The notes beneath the pieces were generated by a model. That model had not been told where the DNA came from, did not search any database, and worked only from the letters and a program-made list of their open reading frames with translations. A DNA stretch of 19,534 bases from an uncultured Elusimicrobiales bacterium (GTDB lineage Bacteria; Elusimicrobiota; Elusimicrobia; Elusimicrobiales; Elusimicrobiaceae). The stretch covers positions 1 to 19,534 of the forward strand of contig CAJTJT010000019.1 of NCBI GenBank assembly GCA_910576915.1, given 5' to 3'. The position numbers and the translations under genes were made by a program. Of the stretch, positions 1 through 7,707 are shown piece by piece; position 1 is the stretch's first letter, and each line of letters starts with the position of its first letter.

Positions 1-189
1 TGCATAGTAACGGTACCATTACCACCACGCCCGAAAGTGCAACCCCTCTTTTGTGGGGTCCAGATCCCCGGCTCTCGTGTTATGTCGCCAGTCGTTAATC
101 AACAAAAAATAAATTCCATTTTTTGTGGAGAGATACCCCTTTATTCCCATGCCAAAACATGGGGGAATGTGAAGGGGGGATAGATACAA

Positions 190-221
190 TAAAAAGGCCA
201 CCTTGGGTTGAGGATGGCCTT
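190..221 (-). terminator. Rho-independent terminator downstream of the FGE-like gene remnant
   Basis: Read on the minus strand, AAGGCCA (221-215) and TGGCCTT (200-194) form a 7-bp stem followed by a short T run at 195-191. It lies just after the eroded SUMF1-like 3' end. It probably also ends transcription of the intact upstream gene, which has no hairpin of its own. Confidence 0.65.
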
Positions 222-228
222 GCTAAAA

Positions 229-275
229 TGTCTTTTATTTTCCTTTACAAGCCGGAACCCTAGATTTGCCGGCAA
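229..275 (-). pseudogene. Remnant of the 3' end of a SUMF1/FGE-like paralogue
   Basis: The minus strand here reads LPANLGFRLVKENK. It closely mirrors the last residues of the intact neighbour (INVGFRLVREK) and the usual N-x-GFRLV ending of the FGE-sulfatase family. The DNA around the motif is also similar (CGGAACCCTA in both). It lies about 24 nt past the neighbour's stop codon, in a different frame, with no start and no upstream domain. The simplest reading is that tandem paralogues were deleted down to one gene plus this scar. The match is short, so a chance resemblance cannot be fully excluded. Confidence 0.5.
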
Positions 276-298
276 TTCTTTGAACTTAATCCAGCGTA

Positions 299-1240
299 TT
301 ATTTTTCCCGTACAAGGCGGAACCCTACATTTATGTATTTTTTGTTCGGGTTACGGGCGGCAGAACGGTTTTCTGTTCTGCAATCCATCCGTTGGCTGTC
401 CCATGCACCGCCTTTAACAATCTTTTGACCGTTCTTATCCGTACTTGTCCATTCCCACGCATTGCCCCACATATCTACCGCTCTCGAGGCGGAAAGAGTG
501 TTTGGGTAAGAGGTTACGGACTTTAGCCCTTCATTTTCTCCACATTTCATGTCGGCATCTTTAGGCATGTGGCCGGCAGCCAGTTCCCATTCTTTTTCGG
601 TCGGCAAACGATAGACAGCAGAAGTATCTTTTTGCGTCAGCCATTTTGCATAAGCTATAGCATCTTCATAAGATACATTTACTACCGGAAAATTGTCTTG
701 TCCCGTGGTGTTGCGGCCGGTTTCTTTTGCAAAAAGAGTATACTCGGCGTTGGTAACGGGTGTATAGGCGATGCTTACGTTTTGTGCCGCCCCCAGCACA
801 GGTAAATAGCCGTCTTTACTTTCTCTGGCCCCGGGAGTTAAACGTTTATCAGTAAATCTGTTCATAGTTTGGTTGATGCGGTTCTCGCGGTCTTTTAACA
901 TTTCGTCCACAATTTCCTGCATTTCCGTTACTTTAGAGGTATGTTTGGCCTCCCGTTTTAATTCTTCCAATTTGGCCTTTTTTCGTGCAATCACGGCATC
1001 GTAATTAGCTGCAACTTTAGTGCGTAAGGCGTTATAATTGCTCTGCGTAGGAGTTTTACGGTAAGCGGCAATTAAGCGTTTTGTTTCTTCATCCAGTTCT
1101 GGGCGTTCTTTTTCTACGGTGGTGCTGTATTTGAACTGTTTGGATTGCGGATTAACTTTTTTGTTTCCGCGTTGGGCAGTCACATTCGTAAAACCTACGA
1201 GAGAAAATACAGTTATTAACAGAATGGTTTTTTTATTCAT
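299..1240 (-). CDS. Secreted SUMF1/FGE-sulfatase-domain protein, probably not catalytic
   Basis: The product is 313 residues. Residues 1-23 look like a signal peptide (MNKKTILLIT..., ending near TAQ). Residues 50-135 are charged and helix-rich, possibly coiled coil. Residues 150-313 match the formylglycine-generating-enzyme (FGE-sulfatase, SUMF1) fold, with YRLPTEKEWELAA at 210-222, MWGNAWEWT at 258-265, KGGAW at 276-280 and the GFRLV ending. Aligning by eye on GGAW and the AAR motif, the second active-site Cys of true FGEs corresponds to C287, but the first is S282. The copper-dependent sulfatase-activating chemistry is therefore doubtful and a binding or structural role is likelier. I chose the start at 1240 because GGAGGGAGG lies just upstream and the signal peptide begins there. 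An upstream ATG at 1270 would add ten residues ahead of the signal peptide. No sulfatase gene is nearby. Confidence 0.85.
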   Translation of the reverse strand: MNKKTILLITVFSLVGFTNVTAQRGNKKVNPQSKQFKYSTTVEKERPELDEETKRLIAAYRKTPTQSNYNALRTKVAANYDAVIARKKAKLEELKREAKHTSKVTEMQEIVDEMLKDRENRINQTMNRFTDKRLTPGARESKDGYLPVLGAAQNVSIAYTPVTNAEYTLFAKETGRNTTGQDNFPVVNVSYEDAIAYAKWLTQKDTSAVYRLPTEKEWELAAGHMPKDADMKCGENEGLKSVTSYPNTLSASRAVDMWGNAWEWTSTDKNGQKIVKGGAWDSQRMDCRTENRSAARNPNKKYINVGFRLVREK

Positions 1241-1379
1241 AAATCCTCCCTCCTTCAAAGAATATAACACGTTTTTGGGTTAAGTTATTGCAGTGGAATA
1301 AACGGCACTCTGTTTTTAAACGACAAAATTTATCTCTCAATGAGTTTTTATTTTAGTATGGTTTGTTGTATAAATACGT

Positions 1380-1476
1380 TATAATGTAAATATCTTATCT
1401 TGCTTCTTGGTTTTCCTTTTATTCATCCAGTTGTAAACGCAGAGCCCAATACATTGGGCATCGTGTTATCGAGGAG
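1380..1476 (+). promoter_or_regulatory. cas operon leader: -10 box, small inverted repeat, ribosome binding site
   Basis: A perfect TATAAT sits at 1380-1385, with no good -35 box at the right distance. The inverted repeat GCCCAA-TACA-TTGGGC (1444-1459) lies just upstream of the GAGGAG ribosome binding site (1471-1476, 5 nt from the cas9 ATG). The hairpin could be an operator half-site pair or an RNA stem influencing translation. Nothing in the sequence shows which. Confidence 0.5.
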
Positions 1477-1481
1477 TCTTT

Positions 1482-4400
1482 ATGAATAAGGCACAAAATG
1501 CCGAACAAAAACATTTTTATCGTTTTGGTTTGGATTTAGGAACTTCATCTATTGGTGTTGCCGTATATAAAACAAATGAAGATGGAAAAATTCTTTCTTT
1601 GGAACATTTGGACAGTTATATTTTTGGGGAACCCGTCGCCCCAAAAGAGATGGTAACTTTGAATACTGCGCGGCGCTCGGCCCGGCTGATTCGCCGCCAA
1701 ATAGAACGCAAAGCGGCGCGTCTGCGCAAAATCGGGTTTATTGCCAAGGCCTTGGGGGTGGAAAAGAAAGATTTGGTGGCAGATAAACAAGATGTTATAT
1801 TTTTACGTGCCCGTGCCGCGGAAGAAAAAATTTCACTTCCCCAACTGATAAAGGTCTTTTGCCATATCGTCAAAAATCGCGGTTATAAAGGGGTGGTATC
1901 CGAACAAAACGTCGGCAAGAAACTCAAACAAACGGCGGAACTGCTTAATGGGAAAACACTGGGGCAGTTGTTGTGGGAAGAAAAACAAAAGGCTGTGCCG
2001 GGCGCTCCTTGGCGTAAGATTGAGGAAGACGGTACATTCGTATACCGCCGCATGGTAGAGGAAGAATTTGAGCTTATTTGGCGCGAACAAAGCAAACATC
2101 ACACTCAATTAAATGCCGTGTATCCCGTATGGGGAGAGAATATGTTTCCGGATCATCCGGGGCAAAAAGAAATTCCGCTGCGTGACGCCTTTCATTCGGC
2201 TCTATTTTACCAACGCCCGATTAAATGGGAGTTGGAAAGCGTGGGCGCGTGCCCGCTTTTTCCGGGGGAAAAACGGGCTTCTTGTGCGCAGCCTGCCTAC
2301 CAGCATTACCGCTTGGCAAAAGACATTTCCAATCTGCGCATTTGCGATAAAAGTTCCAAAGAGGCCTTTCCGCTAACACCCGCCCAACAAACGCAATTAT
2401 TTAATTTTATGACGGCGCATACGGAACTTTATTCTAAGGAAGACGGCGTAATCCCGTTTAGTGTTGTGTATGAATTTTTGGCCTTGCCGGAAAGCTCCTC
2501 GTTTACCATACACCGCGGCAGTAAAAAAGGCTTGAAAGGCGATACTACGCTGTTTGCATTTGAAAAAGCGGGCCTGTTAAATGCTTGGGCGGAACTTTCC
2601 GATACCGTCCAAGAGCTTGTTATTGAATTTTTATCCAATATCACCAATCTGGCGGATGTAACGGAAAGCGAAGACGGATATATCCGCGCGCGTTTTGATA
2701 AATTAACGGCTAATATTCCTGCCATTGCCGAAGAAAAACAAGTAGGAGCGGAATTTATTATTGCGCATAAAAATGTTTGGAACGGCATGGAGCTGGAGTC
2801 GGGCCGGGCGTCTTACAGTACCAAAGGGCTGCGTTTATTATTGGAGGAAGTAAAACAGGGGCATTTTGATAATTCCAACGAAGAAGAATTTGTAGCCGCT
2901 TGGGTAGCTAAGAACCAGGAGCGGACGGGAAAACTTCGTACTGTGGCAGCCATTAAAGAGCAGGAATCGGTTACGGACCCGGTGATGAGCCGCGCGCTGG
3001 CGGAATTTCATCGTGTAATGACGTATTTGGTGCATAAATACGGCCGTCCGCAGGAAATTATAGTGGAACTGTCGCGCGAGATGAAGAACTCCCTGCGCCG
3101 CCGCCAATTTTTGGAGGGCCAAAATAAATTGCAAGCTGCCGAGCGTAATAAGGCCGTGGCAGAATTGCAGAAGGCCGGGGTACTCGTCAGCCCCCGCAAT
3201 ATAGAAAAATATTTGTTATGGGAGGAGCAGGGGCATTATTGTCCGTACAGCGGGCAGGTGATTTCGTTTGCGCAGGCATTTGATGAACGCCAAACGCAGG
3301 TGGACCATATTATCCCCCAGTGCGGAGAGATTGCCGGACCCAATAACTTCGAGAATAAAGTGTTGGCTTTTACCCAGGAAAATAAAGCAAAATCCAACCG
3401 GTTGCCTTATGAGTGGAATTTTAAAGAGGATATCGACGCTTACCAGGCATTTAATAAAGCGAAAAAAGCCAAGAGAAGCAAGGGCGAAGACCCGGGAACG
3501 TCTTTTGGTAACGGCAGCCCTTTGATTAATTTCGTACAGCACTTGTGGACGTTGTACAACAAAGAAAAACGCGGTTATTTTTCCGCACGGGAACGTAAAT
3601 TAAAGCCCACGCAAAAAGGTGCTCGGATATTACGTAAGATAAATAATTTGCTGGCTACTCCGGCGCAAGTAAAAGCCGATTTTGTAAACCGCCAAAACCA
3701 GGAAACGGCCTGGATTGGAAAAATTGTGTTAGATTGGTGTAAAGACGTGTGTCCGAAGGTAACGCCGTCTTTTGGCGGATTGACGGCGTATTTGCGCGGA
3801 CAACTGCATTTTGACAAAATCCTGCCGCTTATCCGTTTGGAAGAGAAAAAAACGCTTTTTGATAAAGACAATAAACCGATAGACGCCAAAAAGTGGGAAG
3901 AACTTTTTGCCGTGCCTTCTCTGTCTTACGACGAAGCGGAAGCACTGCGGGAGGATTTTGATAAGTATTGCCAAAGTCTGCCCAAAAAACTGGAAACTCC
4001 AACGGACAAACAAAAAGCGTTTAACGAATTTTGTATCGGCCAGCGGACTTTATTGCAGTTTAATAAACGCTGTGACCACCGTCACCATGCGGTGGATGCC
4101 GCCATTATCGGTTTGTGCGATTTATCGTTAGTGCAGCGGGCGTCGGTTCATCACCGCAAATACGGTACGCTGCACAAAGTGGAAAACCGCGAAAACGGAG
4201 AAGTGCTGGTGCCCGGGTTTCAAGTGGAGAATATCCCTCAATATGCTCATCTGCGTGACGACGTAAAAAACAGGCTGACGGGATATGCCGTTTGGCACAA
4301 GCCGGACCATTTCCCGAGCGGAAAGTTTTTTGATGAAACGGCGTATCATATCGCGGCGCAGGAAGCGGGCGGGCCCGAACGGTTTGTAAAACGGGCGGAA

Positions 4401-5012
4401 CTAAGCAGTTTTGCCAAAGCGGACGTTAAAAAGACCGTTGAACACCTGGAAAAATTGTTATTTGCTGATACGCTCAAACAAGTGATTATCGATCAGTTCC
4501 AAAAGAGAGCAGCGGAAGGGCTGTCCGTAGAAGAAGCTCTTTGCGGACGCAAAGCGGACCCCACTGACGGAATTGTGTACCGGGGAAATAAGGTAAAAAA
4601 AGTGAAGTATATGTATGCTTTGGGCGGAGTTCGTTCGTTTAATGTAAATGCTGATAAAAAAGTAACCTCCGTAGATAAATCCGGCCGCGTTCATCAAAAA
4701 GGCTATCAAAACTATGGTTACGCCTGTATGGATTTTGATGCTAAAACAGGTAAACGCTTGGACTTAATTCCGCTGTGGAAATATCCGGGCCAAAAACAAA
4801 TTCCGCCGGGCGCGGTACGTGCTTTTGCAGGAGATATTTTATTTGATAAAACCGGCAAGCAGTTTTATAAAGTGCAAAAATTCAGTGCGCGGGATGGTTT
4901 AGTATTGCGGCCCACCACCGAGGTACTGGCCTGCGACACTTTTGTGTCTAATCTTAAAAATTATATTGTGGTATCCTCTCGGCAAGACATCGCTAAATTA
5001 AAAAGCGAATGA
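1482..5012 (+). CDS. cas9: CRISPR-associated endonuclease Cas9 (type II-C)
   Basis: This is the RNA-guided DNA endonuclease of a type II CRISPR system, 1176 residues. RuvC-I is FGLDLGTSSIGVAV with catalytic D18. The arginine-rich bridge helix is at 62-84, followed by a recognition lobe to about residue 500. RuvC-II is IIVELSRE with E529. The HNH domain carries QVDHIIPQ with D608 and H609, then N625 and N634. RuvC-III is DHRHHAVDAAI with H869 and D872. The rest is the C-terminal PAM-interacting region. All residues expected for both nuclease centres are present, so it should be an active double-strand nuclease. The start has GAGGAG 5 nt upstream. The stop overlaps the cas1 start (ATGA). Only cas1 and cas2 follow, with no csn2 or cas4, which fits subtype II-C. 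The PAM cannot be read from the sequence. Confidence 0.97.
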   Translation: MNKAQNAEQKHFYRFGLDLGTSSIGVAVYKTNEDGKILSLEHLDSYIFGEPVAPKEMVTLNTARRSARLIRRQIERKAARLRKIGFIAKALGVEKKDLVADKQDVIFLRARAAEEKISLPQLIKVFCHIVKNRGYKGVVSEQNVGKKLKQTAELLNGKTLGQLLWEEKQKAVPGAPWRKIEEDGTFVYRRMVEEEFELIWREQSKHHTQLNAVYPVWGENMFPDHPGQKEIPLRDAFHSALFYQRPIKWELESVGACPLFPGEKRASCAQPAYQHYRLAKDISNLRICDKSSKEAFPLTPAQQTQLFNFMTAHTELYSKEDGVIPFSVVYEFLALPESSSFTIHRGSKKGLKGDTTLFAFEKAGLLNAWAELSDTVQELVIEFLSNITNLADVTESEDGYIRARFDKLTANIPAIAEEKQVGAEFIIAHKNVWNGMELESGRASYSTKGLRLLLEEVKQGHFDNSNEEEFVAAWVAKNQERTGKLRTVAAIKEQESVTDPVMSRALAEFHRVMTYLVHKYGRPQEIIVELSREMKNSLRRRQFLEGQNKLQAAERNKAVAELQKAGVLVSPRNIEKYLLWEEQGHYCPYSGQVISFAQAFDERQTQVDHIIPQCGEIAGPNNFENKVLAFTQENKAKSNRLPYEWNFKEDIDAYQAFNKAKKAKRSKGEDPGTSFGNGSPLINFVQHLWTLYNKEKRGYFSARERKLKPTQKGARILRKINNLLATPAQVKADFVNRQNQETAWIGKIVLDWCKDVCPKVTPSFGGLTAYLRGQLHFDKILPLIRLEEKKTLFDKDNKPIDAKKWEELFAVPSLSYDEAEALREDFDKYCQSLPKKLETPTDKQKAFNEFCIGQRTLLQFNKRCDHRHHAVDAAIIGLCDLSLVQRASVHHRKYGTLHKVENRENGEVLVPGFQVENIPQYAHLRDDVKNRLTGYAVWHKPDHFPSGKFFDETAYHIAAQEAGGPERFVKRAELSSFAKADVKKTVEHLEKLLFADTLKQVIIDQFQKRAAEGLSVEEALCGRKADPTDGIVYRGNKVKKVKYMYALGGVRSFNVNADKKVTSVDKSGRVHQKGYQNYGYACMDFDAKTGKRLDLIPLWKYPGQKQIPPGAVRAFAGDILFDKTGKQFYKVQKFSARDGLVLRPTTEVLACDTFVSNLKNYIVVSSRQDIAKLKSE

Positions 5013-5992
5013 GTAACCAACATGTAATTAGTTTGGATAGAGCAGCTAACCTTTCCATGGATACTGGGCGGCTGAAAATAGAGTTTTCTGCTATAGGGGA
5101 AACCCGTTTTATAGCCGCCTGTGATATTGCCGTGTTAATTTTAGCACATCCGTGCATTCGGTTATCCATCGGCGTACTGCGGGAGCTTGCCCAAAACGGA
5201 GCCGTTATTGTGACGGCGGGGGAAAAATATACCCCGTGCGCTATTAGTTTGCCGTTAGGGGTGAATGCGGATGGGGCGCGGCGGCCTCATCTGCAGGCAA
5301 AATATGCCGGATTACAGGAGCCGGGGCTATGGTGGGAACAGTTGGTTCGTGCGAAAATTTTGGGGCAAGCGCGTGTGTCGGAACTTTTTGATCCCGATTT
5401 AGCCGCCCGTCTTCGGTTAATTGCCAAGCGGGTAGAGCCGGGGGACGCAACCTGCTGCGAAGCTCATGCCGCCCAAGTGTATTGGGACGGTTTTTTCGCA
5501 CAATTTAACAATACAGCCGGATTCCGGGATAAACAAGGGGCGGTGGACCCTGTGAATGTGTCACTTAATTACGGGTATGCCGTGTTACGGGCTATTATTG
5601 CGCGCAGTTTAGTGGCGGCCGGGCTTTGTTTAAATTTAGGTGTAGGGCACTCCCGAAAAGATAATCCTTTTAATTTGGCTGATGATTTTATTGAACCGTT
5701 CCGTTTTTTAGTAGATGGACTGGTTTGGCGGACATTTAAGGAGGAGCGGGCAGACCAATTTGATAAAGAGGTAAAGAACCGTTTATTATCTTCTTTACTT
5801 AAAAATACCGTGGAAATCGCCGGGAAAGAATACCGCTTGTTTTTCGGCATTGATTGTGCGGTAAACAGCTTTTGTTTAAGTTTAGAAGATTCCCGCCGCA
5901 AACTGTTATTGCCAAACCAGCCGCTCCGGCCGGGCAAAACGCCTTCCGCTTCGTTGTGGCAGGCGATGCAGTTCCAAGATGAAACCCAATAG
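5009..5992 (+). CDS. cas1: CRISPR-associated integrase Cas1 (type II)
   Basis: The product is 327 residues, the usual length for type II Cas1. With Cas2 it forms the complex that inserts new spacers into the array. The N-terminus (HVISLDRAANLSMDTGRLKIE) is typical of type II Cas1. The metal-binding residues are visible: E151 in CCEAHAAQVYW, H214 in GVGHSRKDNPFNLADDF and E229 in DDFIEPFRFLVD, matching the E-H-E arrangement of Streptococcus Cas1. The LNYGYAVLRA helix precedes the histidine. Its start overlaps the cas9 stop by 4 nt (ATGA) and its end overlaps cas2 by 14 nt, implying translational coupling across the operon. Confidence 0.96.
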   Translation: MSNQHVISLDRAANLSMDTGRLKIEFSAIGETRFIAACDIAVLILAHPCIRLSIGVLRELAQNGAVIVTAGEKYTPCAISLPLGVNADGARRPHLQAKYAGLQEPGLWWEQLVRAKILGQARVSELFDPDLAARLRLIAKRVEPGDATCCEAHAAQVYWDGFFAQFNNTAGFRDKQGAVDPVNVSLNYGYAVLRAIIARSLVAAGLCLNLGVGHSRKDNPFNLADDFIEPFRFLVDGLVWRTFKEERADQFDKEVKNRLLSSLLKNTVEIAGKEYRLFFGIDCAVNSFCLSLEDSRRKLLLPNQPLRPGKTPSASLWQAMQFQDETQ

Positions 5993-6323
5993 TTGGCGTC
6001 TTATGTGGGTGATGGCGGTTTTCGATTTGCCGACACAAACTAAACTCCAGCGTAAGCGGTATGCCGGGTTTCGTAAATTATTGTTGCATAATGGGTTTAG
6101 CATGATGCAATTTTCTGTATATGTGCGCAATGTACCCACGATGCATCAGGCGCAGGCATTAATTCGGCGGTTAGGTCCGCAAACGCCGCCGCAAGGCAAA
6201 TGTGCTTTTATGCTGATTACCGATAAACAATATGGGCTGACAAAAAATTTTTACGGCCCTCTGCCAAGACAAGAGAAAATTCCTCAAAAATATGACCAGC
6301 TGATTTTATTTGATGACTTATAA
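5979..6323 (+). CDS. cas2: CRISPR-associated endoribonuclease/adaptation protein Cas2
   Basis: The product is 114 residues with a ferredoxin-like Cas2 fold. The first beta strand MWVMAVFDLPT carries the conserved aspartate D16, followed by the helix with RKRYAGFRKLLLHNGF and the strand FSVYVRN, all characteristic of type II Cas2. It bridges two Cas1 dimers during spacer integration. The start lies inside the end of cas1 and lacks a strong ribosome binding site, so translation is probably coupled. It is the last cas gene. A strong bidirectional hairpin follows 13 nt after the stop. Confidence 0.94.
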   Translation: MKPNSWRLMWVMAVFDLPTQTKLQRKRYAGFRKLLLHNGFSMMQFSVYVRNVPTMHQAQALIRRLGPQTPPQGKCAFMLITDKQYGLTKNFYGPLPRQEKIPQKYDQLILFDDL

Positions 6324-6336
6324 CCGGGGGGAAAAC

Positions 6337-6375
6337 AAAAAACCGCTTTGTAATTATTACAAAGCGGTTTTAAAA
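6337..6375. terminator. Bidirectional terminator between cas2 and tracrRNA
   Basis: A perfect 15-bp stem (AAAACCGCTTTGTAA at 6339-6353, its complement at 6357-6371) has a 3-nt TTA loop. It is flanked by A runs on the left (T tract for the minus strand, 6342-6337) and TTTT on the right. It closes the cas operon from one side and forms the 3' end of the tracrRNA from the other. Confidence 0.9.
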
Positions 6376-6461
6376 CGAATTTAAGTGAGAAGTAACTTCT
6401 CTTTTGCGGGCTTTAATGCCCTTGTTACCTAAGCTGAGGCACAAATAAGAATAAGGTTTCT
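6337..6461 (-). ncRNA. tracrRNA of the type II-C system
   Basis: This small RNA pairs with the crRNA repeat and loads Cas9. On the minus strand the order is: anti-repeat (about 6457-6422), hairpin GGGC-ATTAAA-GCCC (6421-6408), hairpin GAGAAG-TTA-CTTCTC (6401-6387), then the terminator stem. The anti-repeat pairs with the minus-strand repeat in three blocks: CCTTATTC with GAATAAGG, GTGCCT with AGGCAC, and TAGG(T)AAC with GTTCCTA, separated by a bulge as usual for type II duplexes. The 5' end is set by a promoter at 6468-6497. The length of about 125 nt is an estimate from that promoter. The gene lies between cas2 and the array and is antisense to the cas genes. Confidence 0.87.
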
Positions 6462-6467
6462 GAAATT

Positions 6468-6497
6468 ATTGTAACAAAAAAGTTTATTTTTTCGCAA
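6468..6497 (-). promoter_or_regulatory. tracrRNA promoter
   Basis: On the minus strand, TTGCGA (6497-6492), an 18-nt spacer and TACAAT (6473-6468) preceded by TGT form an extended -10 promoter. Predicted initiation is near 6461, just before the anti-repeat. The first CRISPR repeat starts only 16 nt from the -35 box, so this short stretch must also serve as leader if spacers are added at this end. Confidence 0.75.
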
Positions 6498-6512
6498 CTT
6501 TTTTCTATGAAT

Positions 6513-7464
6513 CAAATTTTACCTTATTCTCTGGTGCCTAATAGGAACTGTGCGGTTCTGTACTTTACACCGATTTTTCAAATTTTACCTTATTCTCTGG
6601 TGCCTAATAGGAACGGACAAAGTGATTGAAAAGCACAACGCAAGCCAAATTTTACCTTATTCTCTGGTGCCTAATAGGAACATCGACATTGTTGTGGTTG
6701 CTGTGACAGGCCAAATTTTACCTTATTCTCTGGTGCCTAATAGGAACGAAATTCTGTTCAACAAAGAACTCTTTTACCAAATTTTACCTTATTCTCTGGT
6801 GCCTAATAGGAACTTTTAACGTGTTGGTGACGCACAGGCAAATCAAATTTTACCTTATTCTCTGGTGCCTAATAGGAACTACTCCGGTATGAACGGAGTA
6901 GAAGATATACAAATTTTACCTTATTCTCTGGTGCCTAATAGGAACAACTAAACGCGTAGGGCAAAACCACCAATGCAAATCTTACCTTATTCTTCGGTGC
7001 CTAATAGGAACGGCAGTTCGGTGACGCTCCTCAAGTCCAGGCAAATCTTCCCTTATTCTCCTGTGCCTAATAGGAACTTGGATAATCCCGCATAAATAAG
7101 CCCGTTTCAAATCTTACCTTATTCTTCAGTGCCTAATAGGAACCAAATCGCGCGCCACCGCGGAGATAAACGCCAAATCTTACCTTATTCTCTGGTGCCT
7201 AATAGGAACCCCTTAAAGTGCGGGTAGGCGGCCAAATAACAAATCTTACCTTATTCTTTCATACCTAGTAGAAACGATTTACTACCCGCTGACTGACCGA
7301 AATTTATTTTATTCTCAAATGCTTAATAGAAACCAATTGCTCTTAAAGGGGTGTACCTAGTGCCAAATTTACCTTATTCTCCGGTGCCTAATAGGAACTG
7401 GTGCGGATAAAGTCTTGAAGTTTGACGTCAAATCTTACCTTATTTTCCGGTGTTTAAGAAGTCT
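6513..7464 (-). CRISPR. CRISPR array, 15 repeats of 36 nt and 14 spacers, read from the minus strand
   Basis: Repeats start at 6513, 6579, 6646, 6712, 6778, 6844, 6910, 6976, 7042, 7108, 7174, 7240, 7298, 7364 and 7429. The plus-strand repeat begins CAAATTTTACC and ends GCCTAATAGGAAC. Spacers are 30 nt, except spacer 2 (31 nt) and spacer 12 (22 nt, 7276-7297). Repeats 1-7 are identical. Repeats 8-12 and 15 carry CAAATC instead of CAAATT plus further changes. Repeat 13 is strongly diverged, repeat 14 lacks one T, and repeat 15 is a decayed terminal copy. The strand is set by complementarity to the tracrRNA anti-repeat, so the crRNA repeat begins GTTCCTATTAGGCACC. I saw no match of any spacer to this window by eye. 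Confidence 0.98.
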
Positions 7465-7536
7465 AATCGGTAAAACAATTTTATATATTCCAATAAATGG
7501 CGTGCAAACATATCTGTTTATCAAAGAACTTTTTAT

Positions 7537-7565
7537 ATCTTAATAAAGGCGGAGGGCGGTGTCAA
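7537..7565 (-). promoter_or_regulatory. Candidate promoter reading into the CRISPR array
   Basis: On the minus strand, TTGACA (7565-7560), a 17-nt spacer and TAAGAT (7542-7537) make a near-consensus sigma-70 promoter. Predicted initiation is near 7530, about 65 nt before the terminal decayed repeat, so it could drive a long pre-crRNA. Its layout resembles the tRNA promoter at 7797-7826. The gap 7465-7673 otherwise holds no gene that I can support. Confidence 0.65.
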
Positions 7566-7673
7566 CTTTTCTGGTAAATTATAGGGTTATAGAAATTATG
7601 AAGTATTCTCCTGTTATATCTGTATGATGTTTTACTTATTGTGTTTTTGCGTTATAATTATGCAATATAAAAC

Positions 7674-7703
7674 AAAAAAGCCGCTTTGTTAAAAGCGGCT
7701 TTT
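7674..7703 (-). terminator. Terminator of tRNA-Val
   Basis: A perfect 12-bp stem (AAAAGCCGCTTT at 7676-7687 with AAAGCGGCTTTT at 7692-7703) has a 4-nt loop and a T tract on the minus strand. It begins 5 nt past the tRNA 3' end. Confidence 0.85.
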
Positions 7704-7707
7704 CAAA

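Noticed and set aside
299..420. Diversity-generating retroelement variable region at the 3' end of the FGE-like gene
   Set aside because: No reverse transcriptase or adenine-rich template repeat is present in the window, and the 3' codons do not show the expected pattern. It is kept only as a remark under the paralogue scar.
1482..6323. Subtype II-A or II-B assignment
   Set aside because: There is no csn2 or cas4 next to cas1 and cas2, and Cas9 size and array layout fit II-C.
6550..6819. Open frame of 89 codons across the CRISPR array with a repeated peptide
   Set aside because: The repeated peptide is simply the translated CRISPR repeat; the frame has no start signals and ends within the array.
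6549..7428. Spacers targeting genes in this window
   Set aside because: No spacer matched the rest of the window by eye. A proper search against the full genome and viral databases would be needed to identify targets.
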